NCBI GenBank assembly: GCA_029884425.1
Contig: JAOUHV010000010.1
Location: 1 to 64,000 of the forward strand
Length of the DNA: 64,000 nt
Source: Gammaproteobacteria bacterium
Lineage (GTDB): Bacteria; Pseudomonadota; Gammaproteobacteria; S012-40
Direction: 5' to 3'
Shown: positions 8,941 through 17,459 of the stretch, piece after piece
How positions within the stretch are numbered: the first letter of the stretch is position 1
Layout of the letters: every line of letters begins with the position of its first letter
Program-made: the position numbers and the translations under genes
The notes under the pieces: generated by a model
Seen by the model: only the letters and a program-made list of their open reading frames with translations
Database searches by the model: none
Told to the model about the DNA's origin: nothing

Positions 8941-9591
8941 ATGCAATTTGTAAGCGGGTTTAATCCGGATTTCCACGTTGATAAGGGCGTAAGAGGGGTG
9001 CGTCGAATGAATCTCTTCTTGTTGAGGAAGGTGTTTGCCTCACTGGGTTTGGTTGTGGCGATGATGTTGTCGTTTGCAGCTAACGCGGAGTTGCCTGTGC
9101 CGGCGCATATCACTCCGCCGCCAGGTGAGCATAAAGGTGAGCATGTGCCACAGCCTATCGATTTTCCGCACGATCGGCATGTGAAGGACATGGGAATCAA
9201 CTGTATGTACTGCCATACCTATGCGCGTCGCAGTAAAGTTGCAGGTATTCCACCTACTAGTAAGTGTATGGGCTGCCATAAAGTGGTAGCAACCGATAAA
9301 CCTCGCATTCAGAAGCTGACGGAATATTGGCAGAAGGGTGAGTCACCCAAGTGGCTGAAAGTGCACGATGTACCTGATTACGTACATTTCACGCACGAGA
9401 AACATATTCGCAAGTTTGTATTTGATGCCAATTTCCCTGTGGAAGATGTGCAACAAGTTTGTGGCATCTGTCATGGAGAAGTTCGCGCAATGACAGTTGC
9501 TGAGAAAAAGAAACCTTTGACCATGGGCTTCTGCCGTCGTTGTCACGAGGCGAACGGTGGGCCGGGTGACTGCTGGAAATGTCACAAGTAG
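8941..9591 (+). CDS. actA: ACIII subunit ActA, pentahaem cytochrome c
   Basis: 216 residues from ATG 8941 with five CXXCH haem-c motifs (C88-H92, C109-H113, C174-H178, C198-H202, C211-H215). Five haems is the diagnostic content of ActA, the periplasmic multihaem subunit of alternative complex III (quinol:electron-acceptor oxidoreductase). A hydrophobic N-terminal segment ending SFAANA looks like a signal peptide or anchor. A second in-frame ATG at 9007 also has a purine-rich ribosome-binding site (AGAGGGG) and would give a more usual signal peptide; the true start is open. First gene of a seven-gene operon. Confidence 0.9.
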   Translation: MQFVSGFNPDFHVDKGVRGVRRMNLFLLRKVFASLGLVVAMMLSFAANAELPVPAHITPPPGEHKGEHVPQPIDFPHDRHVKDMGINCMYCHTYARRSKVAGIPPTSKCMGCHKVVATDKPRIQKLTEYWQKGESPKWLKVHDVPDYVHFTHEKHIRKFVFDANFPVEDVQQVCGICHGEVRAMTVAEKKKPLTMGFCRRCHEANGGPGDCWKCHK

Positions 9592-9629
9592 TTAACTCGA
9601 ACTGGGCCTAAATACTAAAGGGTAATTGA

Positions 9630-11831
9630 ATGAAAAGTGTAACGGTAAATCGTCGTAACTTTCTCAAGATGCTCGGTTGGGGTGGTGCTGGTACTGCGTT
9701 GACCGGCTGTGACCTGCCTACAACCGTGACTTTGGAGGAAGGCAAGGAAGAAGTTGTTTCCTATTTTATGCCGGAGGAATATGCGATCCCCGGTATTGGT
9801 GTGTGGTATGCGACAACCTGTACGCAATGTGAAGCTGCGTGTGGTTTGCATGGTCGCGTGCGTGAAGGGCGCGTGCTGAAACTGGAAGGAAATCCTGAAT
9901 CCAGTGTAAATCAGGGTCGCGCATGTATGATGGGCCAAGCAGGTTTGCAGGCTCACTACAATCCTGATCGCGTAACTTCGCCCATGCTGCGCAAAGGTGG
10001 TAGTTTGCAGGCAGTGTCCTGGAACGAGGCCATGGCGGAGCTGGGTAATCGTTTGAAGTCGGTTACCGGTGATCGTTTTGCGCTGGTGACTGGCACGGTG
10101 AGTGGTCATCAATCTGTTTTGACCGCGGCGCTGATGAGTGAAATGGGTTCGTCCAACCATTTTGCGCACGAAACAATTAATACTGCAGTGTGGCAGCAGG
10201 TTTGTCAGGACATGCTCGGTGACGCGCATGCGCGTTTGCGTATGGACAAGGCGCAGTGCGTGTTGTCGTTTGGTGCAGATTTCCTGGGTACCTGGATGTC
10301 ACCTGTGCACATGGCCGGTGAATATGCCAAGTTCCGTTCAGGTCAGCGTGGTACGTTGATTCAGGTGGAGCCAAAAATGACCCTGACCGGCGGTAACGCT
10401 GATCTGTGGGTTGCTGCCAAACCTGGTACTGAAGGTGTGCTGGCGCTGGGTATTGCTAACTTTATCGTTGATCGTGGCTGGAATAAGGCGGAAGTGCCTG
10501 CCGCTGTTCGCGCTTCGTTGGCGACATACACACTGCCTCGCGTGCAAGAAATTACGGGCGTTGAACCTGCCAAGATCAAGCGCATTGCCAGTTTGCTGTC
10601 CGAGCGGGCGCCAAGTCTGGTGCTGGCTGGCGAGTCTGCCACAGGCTATGAGCACGGTTACGACACTGCTGCGTCTGCGATGTTGCTCAATATTATTTTG
10701 GGTAGCGTTGGGACGACTGTTGTGGGTAGCACAGCGTTCCCAGAAAAAGGCATGCGAGCCAATGCGGGTAACACTTCAAGCCTGGTTAAATTCGCTAACG
10801 GCTTGCAAAACAAGGCGTACGATGTGGTGGTGTTTGCCAACACCAATCCAGCCTTTACCGCGCCGGCGGCACTGAAGCTCAGAGAAGGTTTGGCGGGCGT
10901 TGGCTTTAAAGTTGCCATCACCATGTTCCCTGATGAAACCAGTATGGAAGCAGATCTGGTACTGCCACTTTCTTCTTCACTGGAAGACTGGGGTACGCAT
11001 GTGTCTGCTTACCAAGGCGCAGACAAGGCATTGATGAGCGTTCAACAGCCATTGATGGAACCGCTGCACAAAGATACTCGCGGGTTTGGCGATATTCTGC
11101 TGGGTATGCTCAAGGCGCGTGGCGAGAAGTACGCACAGTTTGCAGACTACTACGCATTCTTGCAGGCTTCACTGAAGAACATGCCAGCGGGCGTGACTTC
11201 TATCAGCAATGAAGCTGCTTGGAATGCGCTGTTCCAGAAGGGTGTAATTGAAGCCGCTGGCTCTGCCGGTTCACTGTCACCTCGCATTGCGTCGGTTAAA
11301 GCGGGCAAAGTTGAAGAATCCAAAGACTATCCAATGCACTTGGTGCCATCTGCGCGTCTGGGATTGTGGGACGGTCGTCATGCGAATCTGCCTTGGTTGC
11401 AAGAAGCTCCAGATCAAATTGCCAAGGTTGTGTGGGACTCTTGGGCAGAAATGCATCCCAAAACCGCAGCGAAGCTTGGCGTTAAGAATGGTGATTTTGT
11501 GAATATCACCTCTGCTAGCGGTGCAGTTAAGACGCAAGTTTATGTGCATAAAGGCGTGCATCCAGAGGCGATCGCTGTGCCAATGGGCCAGGGGCACTCT
11601 GCCTATGGTCGCTACGCGAAAGGTCGTGGCGTGAATCCGTTGAGCATCCTGAATCCTCTGGTGGATGCAACCACGGGTGAGTTGGCGACCCATGCGACGC
11701 GCGTAAAAGTGGCTAAAGCGCATGAGCATCAAGTGCTGGTCAAGATGGGATCATCTGAAACGCAATTGGGACGCTCATTAGTTCGTACCGTTTCTGCTGA
11801 TGTGCTGCGTCGTACTGAAGGGGAGGCTTAA
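9630..11831 (+). CDS. actB1: ACIII subunit ActB1, molybdopterin-oxidoreductase-like, Tat lipoprotein
   Basis: 733-residue protein of the molybdopterin oxidoreductase (CISM) superfamily, the B1 part of ActB. The N-terminus has a twin-arginine signal (R8R9 in NRRNFLKM) running into a lipobox LTGC with Cys27, so it should be exported folded and lipid-anchored. It retains C64, C67, C71 and C99, spaced CX2CX3CX27C; this is the [4Fe-4S] (FS0) pattern of catalytic CISM enzymes. The C-terminal part contains the MopB-type beta-barrel (LGVKNGDFVNITSASG, then VPMGQGHSAYGRYAKG). In many ACIII operons B1 and the ferredoxin domain B2 are one polypeptide; here B2 is the next gene, 2 bp later. ActB1 of characterised ACIII lacks a molybdenum cofactor. 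Confidence 0.88.
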   Translation: MKSVTVNRRNFLKMLGWGGAGTALTGCDLPTTVTLEEGKEEVVSYFMPEEYAIPGIGVWYATTCTQCEAACGLHGRVREGRVLKLEGNPESSVNQGRACMMGQAGLQAHYNPDRVTSPMLRKGGSLQAVSWNEAMAELGNRLKSVTGDRFALVTGTVSGHQSVLTAALMSEMGSSNHFAHETINTAVWQQVCQDMLGDAHARLRMDKAQCVLSFGADFLGTWMSPVHMAGEYAKFRSGQRGTLIQVEPKMTLTGGNADLWVAAKPGTEGVLALGIANFIVDRGWNKAEVPAAVRASLATYTLPRVQEITGVEPAKIKRIASLLSERAPSLVLAGESATGYEHGYDTAASAMLLNIILGSVGTTVVGSTAFPEKGMRANAGNTSSLVKFANGLQNKAYDVVVFANTNPAFTAPAALKLREGLAGVGFKVAITMFPDETSMEADLVLPLSSSLEDWGTHVSAYQGADKALMSVQQPLMEPLHKDTRGFGDILLGMLKARGEKYAQFADYYAFLQASLKNMPAGVTSISNEAAWNALFQKGVIEAAGSAGSLSPRIASVKAGKVEESKDYPMHLVPSARLGLWDGRHANLPWLQEAPDQIAKVVWDSWAEMHPKTAAKLGVKNGDFVNITSASGAVKTQVYVHKGVHPEAIAVPMGQGHSAYGRYAKGRGVNPLSILNPLVDATTGELATHATRVKVAKAHEHQVLVKMGSSETQLGRSLVRTVSADVLRRTEGEA

Positions 11832-11833
11832 TC

Positions 11834-12682
11834 ATGTCCTTTAAGAACATCATGGAGAATTTTTCCGCCTACCGTAAGGCGGCGGAAGATGGTGGTCATC
11901 ACAAGTATGAACATCGCTGGGCGATGGCGATTGACCTGAATCTGTGTACTGGCTGTAACGCTTGTTCCACTGCTTGTTATGCAGAAAACAACCTGGCGGT
12001 TGTTGGTAAGGAGCGTTTCGAAAAAGGCCAGGCCATGCACTGGATGCGCATTGAGCGCTACTGGGAAGACAAGGATGCAGATCGTGATCATCCAGAAAAT
12101 GGCGCGCAATTCTTGCCGATGCTGTGTCAACAGTGTAACGCTGCAACGTGTGAACCAGTCTGTCCTGTAGCGGCAACGTATCACACGCCGGATGGTTTGA
12201 ATGCGCAGGTTTACAACCGTTGTATCGGTTCTCGTTACTGCAGCAACAACTGTCCGTTCCGTGTTCGTTACTTCAACTTCTGGTCGTACTATGAGTCTTC
12301 ATGGCCAGAACCGTTGAATCAACAGCTGAACCCAGATTTGACCGTTCGCGATAAAGGCGTAATGGAGAAGTGTACATTCTGTATTCAGCGTATTCGTGGC
12401 GCCAAAGATCAGGCTCAACGCGAGAGTCGTCCAGTACAGGACGGTGACTTTGTTACCGCGTGCGCACAGACATGTCCAACAGGTGCGATCGTGTTTGGTG
12501 ATACTCAAGATCCAAACAGCAAGGTCAGCAAGTTGTGGGCGAAGCATGAAGTGGCGCGTGGTCCTTATACGCAGAAGAAACCAAAGTCCAACGGTGAACT
12601 TCGTGGATACCGTGTGTTTGAAGAATTGAACGTTGATCCTTCAATCATGTATCTCGAGCGTGTACGTGAGACGGAAGTTTAA
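11834..12682 (+). CDS. actB2: ACIII subunit ActB2, iron-sulphur (ferredoxin-like) protein
   Basis: 282-residue ferredoxin of the DmsB/PsrB/NrfC type. Four cluster motifs are visible: C38/C41/C44/C48, C98/C101/C106/C110, C130-S133-C136/C140, and C180/C183 with C210/C214. The third motif reads CIGSRYC, with Ser133 in place of the usual Cys. It therefore has three ligands, consistent with the one [3Fe-4S] plus three [4Fe-4S] clusters known for ACIII. It passes electrons from the quinol site in ActC towards the haem subunits. No signal peptide is seen; export with Tat-borne ActB1 is plausible. It starts 2 bp after actB1. Confidence 0.9.
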   Translation: MSFKNIMENFSAYRKAAEDGGHHKYEHRWAMAIDLNLCTGCNACSTACYAENNLAVVGKERFEKGQAMHWMRIERYWEDKDADRDHPENGAQFLPMLCQQCNAATCEPVCPVAATYHTPDGLNAQVYNRCIGSRYCSNNCPFRVRYFNFWSYYESSWPEPLNQQLNPDLTVRDKGVMEKCTFCIQRIRGAKDQAQRESRPVQDGDFVTACAQTCPTGAIVFGDTQDPNSKVSKLWAKHEVARGPYTQKKPKSNGELRGYRVFEELNVDPSIMYLERVRETEV

Positions 12683-12722
12683 GGCTTCTTTGGGTGCTTG
12701 AATAAAATTTAAAGGAAAAGTC

Positions 12723-14150
12723 ATGGCTCAAGTTATTCAAGACAAGATCATCGACGAGAACCTGAATTGGTCGCAAATCAACCATGATTTGATTCGCACC
12801 ATGCAGGCACCGCGCAAGGCATACTGGGTTGCCTTCGCAGTGTGTGTGGCGATGATTTTGTGTGCAGTAGCTGCAGAAATTTACCAGTACAAAATGGGTA
12901 TGGGTGCAGGTGGCTTGAACAATCCTCACATGTGGGATATGTACATTGCTACTTTCGTATTCTGGATCGGTATGTCGCACGCGGGTACGTTATTGTCCGC
13001 GATTCTGCATATCATTCATGCCCAGTGGCGTAAGCCGATTTACCGCTTTGCTGAGGCGATGACAACGTTCTCGCTGATGACTGCCGGTTTCTTCCCCATG
13101 ATCCACTTGGGGCGCGTGTGGAACCTGTACTGGGTACTGCCGTATGTGTCAGATCGTGGTATTTGGCCGAACTTCCGCTCACCACTGGTGTGGGATGCGT
13201 TTGCGATCTCCACTTACCTGTCTGCATCGGCGCTGTTCCTGGTTATCGGTATGATTCCCGATATGGCGGTTCTGCGTGACCACACCAAGGGCTGGCGCAA
13301 AAAGGCTTATGGTCTGCTGGCGCTGGGTTGGAGAGGTGACGACCGTCAGTGGCGTAACTTCCGCAAGACATACATGTTGATGGCGTGCTTCCTGATCCCG
13401 TTGGCGATCTCGGTTCACTCTATCGTATCGTCTGACTTTGCGATGTCCATCATGCCTGGCTGGCACGTAACGACCTTCCCGCCCTACTTCGTAGCGGGTG
13501 CGTTGTACTCGGGCTGTGCGGCGATCATGACTCTGTTCGTGTGCTTGCGTTACTTCTTCCATTGGGAAGAGTACATGACGCTGAACATCATGGAAAAAAC
13601 CGCCAAGCTGACTTTCGCCATTGCGATGGTATGGAACTACCTGTTGTTCGTTGAGTTCGCTTCTGTTTGGTACGGCCACAGCGTGTACGACAAGGAACTG
13701 CTGATTGCCAAGTTTGTCGGGCCGTATGCACCGGTATTCTGGACGATGCTGTTCTGTGCCACGATTGCACCGTTTGCACTCTGTTTCCAGAAGCTAAGAC
13801 GCCACATGCCGACGATGTTCGTGTTGTCGCTGGTTCTGCAGTTGGGTATGTACACTGAACGCTGGATGATTGTTGCGCCGACTCTGGCATATGCACATTC
13901 ACCGCATCAGTGGGACATCATGTGGGCTGGCGTTATCCAATGGGGTATCGTGTTTGGTAGCTTTGGATGGTTTGCATTGCTATTCCTGGTTTTCGTGAAG
14001 GTGTTCCCTGCAATGTCTGCTTATGAGGTTAAAGAATTATGCTTCCACCTCAAGCATGAACATGAGCACGACGCGCATACGTCAAGTGAGGCTGGACATG
14101 CTCATGGCGCGAAAACGGTGACCGGCAGACCAGGATTGGAGGGCGCATAA
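12723..14150 (+). CDS. actC: ACIII subunit ActC, NrfD/PsrC-like membrane protein
   Basis: 475-residue integral membrane protein with about ten hydrophobic helices, of the NrfD/PsrC polysulphide reductase family. Characteristic stretches are WVAFAVCVAMILCAV, FWIGMSHAGTLLSAIL, RFAEAMTTFSLMTAGFFP and the late ALLFLVFVKVFPAMSAYEVKEL. In ACIII ActC holds the quinol oxidation site next to the [3Fe-4S] cluster of ActB2. The cytoplasmic C-terminal tail is unusually His-rich (HLKHEHEHDAH, then AGHAHG). Begins 40 bp after actB2 with an AAAGGAAAAG ribosome-binding site; actD follows directly. Confidence 0.92.
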   Translation: MAQVIQDKIIDENLNWSQINHDLIRTMQAPRKAYWVAFAVCVAMILCAVAAEIYQYKMGMGAGGLNNPHMWDMYIATFVFWIGMSHAGTLLSAILHIIHAQWRKPIYRFAEAMTTFSLMTAGFFPMIHLGRVWNLYWVLPYVSDRGIWPNFRSPLVWDAFAISTYLSASALFLVIGMIPDMAVLRDHTKGWRKKAYGLLALGWRGDDRQWRNFRKTYMLMACFLIPLAISVHSIVSSDFAMSIMPGWHVTTFPPYFVAGALYSGCAAIMTLFVCLRYFFHWEEYMTLNIMEKTAKLTFAIAMVWNYLLFVEFASVWYGHSVYDKELLIAKFVGPYAPVFWTMLFCATIAPFALCFQKLRRHMPTMFVLSLVLQLGMYTERWMIVAPTLAYAHSPHQWDIMWAGVIQWGIVFGSFGWFALLFLVFVKVFPAMSAYEVKELCFHLKHEHEHDAHTSSEAGHAHGAKTVTGRPGLEGA

Positions 14151-14678
14151 ATGAGTAAAACTCGTTTGTTGGCAATGTTTAGTGGCTTCGATGATGCGGT
14201 AAAAACCATTGAAGACATTAAAAGCAAAAAACTAGCAGGCGTGGCTGTGGACGACATCACTGTGATGTCGCCCATTGAACACCCGAATATCGACGAAATT
14301 TTGGGGAAGCGCCCGGTAAACATTCAGGTGTTTACCTTCTTGGGGGCAGTGTTTGGCGTAACGTTTGGCTTTTTCTTCCTTTCGGCAGCGCAAGCCAGTT
14401 TCCTGGTGCAGCCACAAGGTGGTAAAGCGGTTATTGCCTTCCCCAGTAATTTTGTACTGATGTATGAAATGCTGATTTTCTTTGGTGTGTGGACGACGGT
14501 ATTCGCGTTCTTGTGGATGTCTGGCTTGTTCCGCAAGCGTGGAAATTTGTACAGTGAAAAGCTGACCGTTGATCAAGTAGGCATTGTTGTCGAAGTTGAC
14601 GAACATCAGTTGAATAACGCCCGGGCATTTTTTAACGGCAATAAAGCGTTGGAAATCCGGGAAGAGAAGGTGTCATGA
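14151..14678 (+). CDS. actD: ACIII subunit ActD (DUF3341)
   Basis: 175 residues of the DUF3341 family, the small membrane-anchored ActD subunit. An N-terminal cytoplasmic domain (KTRLLAMFSGFDDAVKTI, then DDITVMSPIEHPNI) is followed by two transmembrane helices (about 60-85 and 100-125) and a C-terminal segment (VGIVVEVDEHQLNNARAFF). It carries no cofactor motif and is a structural subunit in solved ACIII complexes. Starts immediately after the actC stop; overlaps actE by 4 bp. Confidence 0.9.
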   Translation: MSKTRLLAMFSGFDDAVKTIEDIKSKKLAGVAVDDITVMSPIEHPNIDEILGKRPVNIQVFTFLGAVFGVTFGFFFLSAAQASFLVQPQGGKAVIAFPSNFVLMYEMLIFFGVWTTVFAFLWMSGLFRKRGNLYSEKLTVDQVGIVVEVDEHQLNNARAFFNGNKALEIREEKVS

Positions 14679-15214
14679 AGCTTAAAAAACTAGCAATCAT
14701 CGGCGCGGTGGCCCTGTTACCAACCACGGTCATGGCATGGCCTTGGTCGACGGATATGATGAATCAGCCGAGCATCAAACCTCAGGAAGGCGCACCTGCG
14801 CCTTTTGCGAAGCGTTCGGTGCCGGTCAGCGGCATACCAACAACCTACAAGAATCGGGAAGAGACAAGGGATTTAAAAAATCCGTTCCCACCAACTGCGG
14901 AGTCCATCAAGACCGGGCGCAATCTGTTCAAGATTTATTGCGCGGCCTGTCATGGTTTGACTGGAAGAGCAGATTCACCAGTGACGCCAAAGATTGGCGC
15001 AATTCCTTTGCATGAGGAATATGCACAATCGTTGACCGAAGGGTGGATGTGGGGAACGATCACGTTCGGCAGCTATGTGATGCCAGCTTATGGCAAACCT
15101 GGCGAAGGTGGTGGTTCAAACGACTTGTCTCCGGAAGAACGTTGGCACGTAGTGAACTACATGCGTCACCAGTTGATTAAAGACGGCGCTGTCAAGGCAG
15201 CGGGCGCGCACTAA
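14675..15214 (+). CDS. actE: ACIII subunit ActE, monohaem cytochrome c
   Basis: 179 residues. An N-terminal signal (MKLKKLAIIGAVALLPTTVMA) is followed by a class I cytochrome c domain with one haem motif C89-A-A-C-H93 and a probable axial Met136 in SYVMPAYG. ActE is the monohaem electron-exit subunit of ACIII that hands electrons to a soluble cytochrome or a terminal oxidase. ActE proteins are often lipoproteins, but no lipobox Cys is seen here; cleavage is more likely after Ala21. ATG overlaps actD by 4 bp. Confidence 0.9.
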   Translation: MKLKKLAIIGAVALLPTTVMAWPWSTDMMNQPSIKPQEGAPAPFAKRSVPVSGIPTTYKNREETRDLKNPFPPTAESIKTGRNLFKIYCAACHGLTGRADSPVTPKIGAIPLHEEYAQSLTEGWMWGTITFGSYVMPAYGKPGEGGGSNDLSPEERWHVVNYMRHQLIKDGAVKAAGAH

Positions 15215-15240
15215 AACGAAGAAAAAGGGTAGGGTTTGAT

Positions 15241-16275
15241 ATGGAAGGCTTTGGTAGCTGGTCCGTACTGACGACAAACTTTCTGATTGTGCTGTATTTG
15301 GCTCTTAATGGCGTGACATTGGCAGCGTTGCTGCATTTGGCAAATGCCCAATGGCGTTATAAGGTGCGTTATTTTGCGGTCGCAACAGCCGGTTTGTTTC
15401 CAGTAGCGTTTGTATTGTTGTGCATTTTGTTGATCAACGGAGAGTCTACTTTCCAGTGGTTGGCGCATGCGCATGACGGTGAACATCATATGCCGGGATG
15501 GCACAACTACACGTTCCTGGTGGTGCGTGAGGTGTTGGGTTTCTTTGCAATTGCCGGCTTGTATGGCTTGTTCATCAAATATCAGCATGAATCTGTGATT
15601 GATAGCAGCTATGAGGCGCAGCGTCGCTTCCGCAACGTGGCGATGTTGATTCCGGTGGCATACGTGCTGTACGCGACCATGGTTGCTTGGGACTTTGAAA
15701 TGACACAGATCCCGAATTGGCACAGCGCCAGCTACGGTGCGTACCATTTCGTGAGTAATTTCCATTTGTTCCTGGCATTCTTTGCGACCGTGCTGTACTT
15801 CCTGATGCGCTCAGGCAAGGCTGCTAAAGAAATTCCTCCGTATGTGTTGAATTTCCTGGCGCAGTTCATGCTGGCGATGACGATTCTGTGGACATACCTG
15901 TACTTCACTCAGTATCTGATCATTTGGTACGGTCGTTTGCCTGAAGAAATGTCACGCTTCGTGTCGATGATGACTCACGAACTGAGTCCGGTCTGGTGGA
16001 CCTTCCTGGCACTGAAATTTGTGATCCCCTTCTGCTCGCTGATCTTCGCTCGCGTGCGTCATACGCCAGCCCTGATCGTTGGCGTGGCTTGCAGCATTAT
16101 GCTGGGTAGCTGGCTGGAGCGTTACACCTGGATTTCAGGTTCCGTTCCTGGTGAGTTCCATCGCCTGCCGATGACATCTTTCATGGATCTGGTTTATACC
16201 GTGGCCGTGTTTGGTGCAGCGTTTGTTGCATTGCGCTGGAGCTATACGCGTTTCGGTCTGGTGAAGCAGTCCTAA
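15241..16275 (+). CDS. actF: ACIII subunit ActF, second NrfD-like membrane protein
   Basis: 344-residue polytopic membrane protein with about ten helices, the second NrfD/PsrC-like subunit of ACIII. Recognisable regions are FLIVLYLALNGVTLAALLH, WHNYTFLVVREVLGFFA and LWTYLYFTQYLIIWYGRLPEE, the last shared with ActC (MVWNYLLFVEFASVWYGHS). Such subunits are proposed to contribute to proton translocation. It is the last gene of the operon, followed 25 bp later by an intrinsic terminator, so the genes of its terminal oxidase are not in this transcript. Confidence 0.9.
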   Translation: MEGFGSWSVLTTNFLIVLYLALNGVTLAALLHLANAQWRYKVRYFAVATAGLFPVAFVLLCILLINGESTFQWLAHAHDGEHHMPGWHNYTFLVVREVLGFFAIAGLYGLFIKYQHESVIDSSYEAQRRFRNVAMLIPVAYVLYATMVAWDFEMTQIPNWHSASYGAYHFVSNFHLFLAFFATVLYFLMRSGKAAKEIPPYVLNFLAQFMLAMTILWTYLYFTQYLIIWYGRLPEEMSRFVSMMTHELSPVWWTFLALKFVIPFCSLIFARVRHTPALIVGVACSIMLGSWLERYTWISGSVPGEFHRLPMTSFMDLVYTVAVFGAAFVALRWSYTRFGLVKQS

Positions 16276-16299
16276 ACGAGAGCAATTTGTGGTATTCTG

Positions 16300-16330
16300 A
16301 GGCGGCTGTGGTTCCATAGCCGCCTTTTTT
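16300..16330 (+). terminator. Intrinsic terminator of the ACIII operon
   Basis: An 8-bp perfect stem AGGCGGCT / AGCCGCCT (16300-16307 and 16318-16325), extendable inward by a few pairs, is followed by six T residues. It lies between actF and sspA. Confidence 0.85.
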
Positions 16331-16377
16331 GCGAACGGTTGATTTTGATTGTTGTCCAGAGTTAAAGGACGATGCCG

Positions 16378-16406
16378 TTGATGTCGATATTCTAGCTTTA
16401 TATACA
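16378..16406 (+). promoter_or_regulatory. Predicted promoter of sspAB
   Basis: TTGATG at 16378-16383, 17 bp, then TATACA at 16401-16406 (each 4/6 to consensus), within an A+T-rich stretch 23 bp before the sspA ATG. It follows the act terminator, so sspAB has an independent promoter. Confidence 0.4.
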
Positions 16407-16428
16407 AAGGGTTATAGGGGATTAAACA

Positions 16429-17055
16429 ATGGGTGCAGTGGCTAACAAACGCTCGGTAATGACTTTGTTTTCCGGGCATTCTGATCCATACAGTCATCGG
16501 TCGCGTATTGTTCTGGCAGAAAAGAATGTGACCTACGATGTAGTATTGGTGGAGCCTGGCCAGTTGCCTGAGGATTTGATTGATCTCAATCCCTATAATT
16601 CCGTCCCTACCTTGCTTGACCGGGATTTGGTGCTATACAACTCTCGTGTGGTAATGGAATACCTGGATGAAAGATTTCCTCATCCGCCATTAATGCCGGT
16701 CGATCCCGTTGCCCGGGCGCGTACGCGTCTGATGCTGCATCGAATTGATGCGGATTGGTATGGACAGGTAAAGGCCATCGAAAGCTCTGACGAGAAGAAG
16801 CGGGAAGCCGGACGGAAAGAGTTGCGTGATTCGATTGTGTCTGTTGCTCCGGTCTTTGAGGCCAAGCCATTCTTCATGAGTGAAGAGTTTTCGCTGGTGG
16901 ATTGCAGCGTGGCACCGATTTTGTGGCGACTCAACAGTTATGGTATTGAATTGCCTGCCCAGGCGGCTTCGGTAAAAGAATATATGCGACGTTTGTTTGA
17001 TCGTCCTGCGTTCCACGAGAGTCTGACTGCGGCGGAAAAAGAGTTCAACAGATAA
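16429..17055 (+). CDS. sspA: Stringent starvation protein A
   Basis: 208 residues with a glutathione-transferase fold: thioredoxin-like N-terminal half (MTLFSGHSDPYSHRSRIVLAEK, PYNSVPTLLDRDLVLYNSRVVMEYLDERFPHP) and helical C-terminal half. SspA binds RNA polymerase and modulates stress transcription; it is not an active transferase. It overlaps sspB by one base (TAATG). In many proteobacteria sspAB directly follows petABC (cytochrome bc1); here the preceding operon is ACIII. Confidence 0.93.
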   Translation: MGAVANKRSVMTLFSGHSDPYSHRSRIVLAEKNVTYDVVLVEPGQLPEDLIDLNPYNSVPTLLDRDLVLYNSRVVMEYLDERFPHPPLMPVDPVARARTRLMLHRIDADWYGQVKAIESSDEKKREAGRKELRDSIVSVAPVFEAKPFFMSEEFSLVDCSVAPILWRLNSYGIELPAQAASVKEYMRRLFDRPAFHESLTAAEKEFNR

Positions 17056-17459
17056 TGGTTGATAAGCCTGGAATGACATCGAGTCGGCCTTATTTGTTGC
17101 GTGGGCTGAATGACTGGATTGTCGATAATCAGATGACACCTCATCTTGTTTGTGATGCCAGTGCCGAAGGTGCGGTATTGCCGATGCAGTTCGTTGAAAA
17201 CGGCAAAATTGTGCTCAATATCAGCCCGTCAGCGGTGCGGGATCTGACCATCAGCAACGACTGGATCTCGTTTGGTGCCCGTTTTTCGGGGACGGCAATG
17301 AATGTGCTGGTGCCGGTGATGGGGGTGATGGCGATTTATGCACGGGAAAATGGTCAAGGCATGGTCTTTGTAGATGAAGACCCAGGCAGCCCGCCTACTT
17401 CCCCCTCCCCGGACCAAGAGTCCAAGCCCAACCGGCCTCAGTTAAAACTAGTCAAGTAG
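17055..17459 (+). CDS. sspB: ClpXP adaptor SspB
   Basis: 134 residues. The N-terminal substrate-binding domain (SSRPYLLRGLNDWIVDNQMTPHL, ISFGARFSGTAMNVLVPV) recognises ssrA-tagged proteins. A Pro/Ser-rich linker leads to the C-terminal ClpX-binding (XB) motif RPQLKLVK. The last 8 bp overlap the 3' end of the convergent aminopeptidase gene. Confidence 0.93.
   Translation: MVDKPGMTSSRPYLLRGLNDWIVDNQMTPHLVCDASAEGAVLPMQFVENGKIVLNISPSAVRDLTISNDWISFGARFSGTAMNVLVPVMGVMAIYARENGQGMVFVDEDPGSPPTSPSPDQESKPNRPQLKLVK

Noticed and set aside
8754-9200. Minus-strand frame of 148 codons overlapping the start of actA
   Set aside because: It covers the signal peptide and first haem motif of ActA on the other strand and has no family features.
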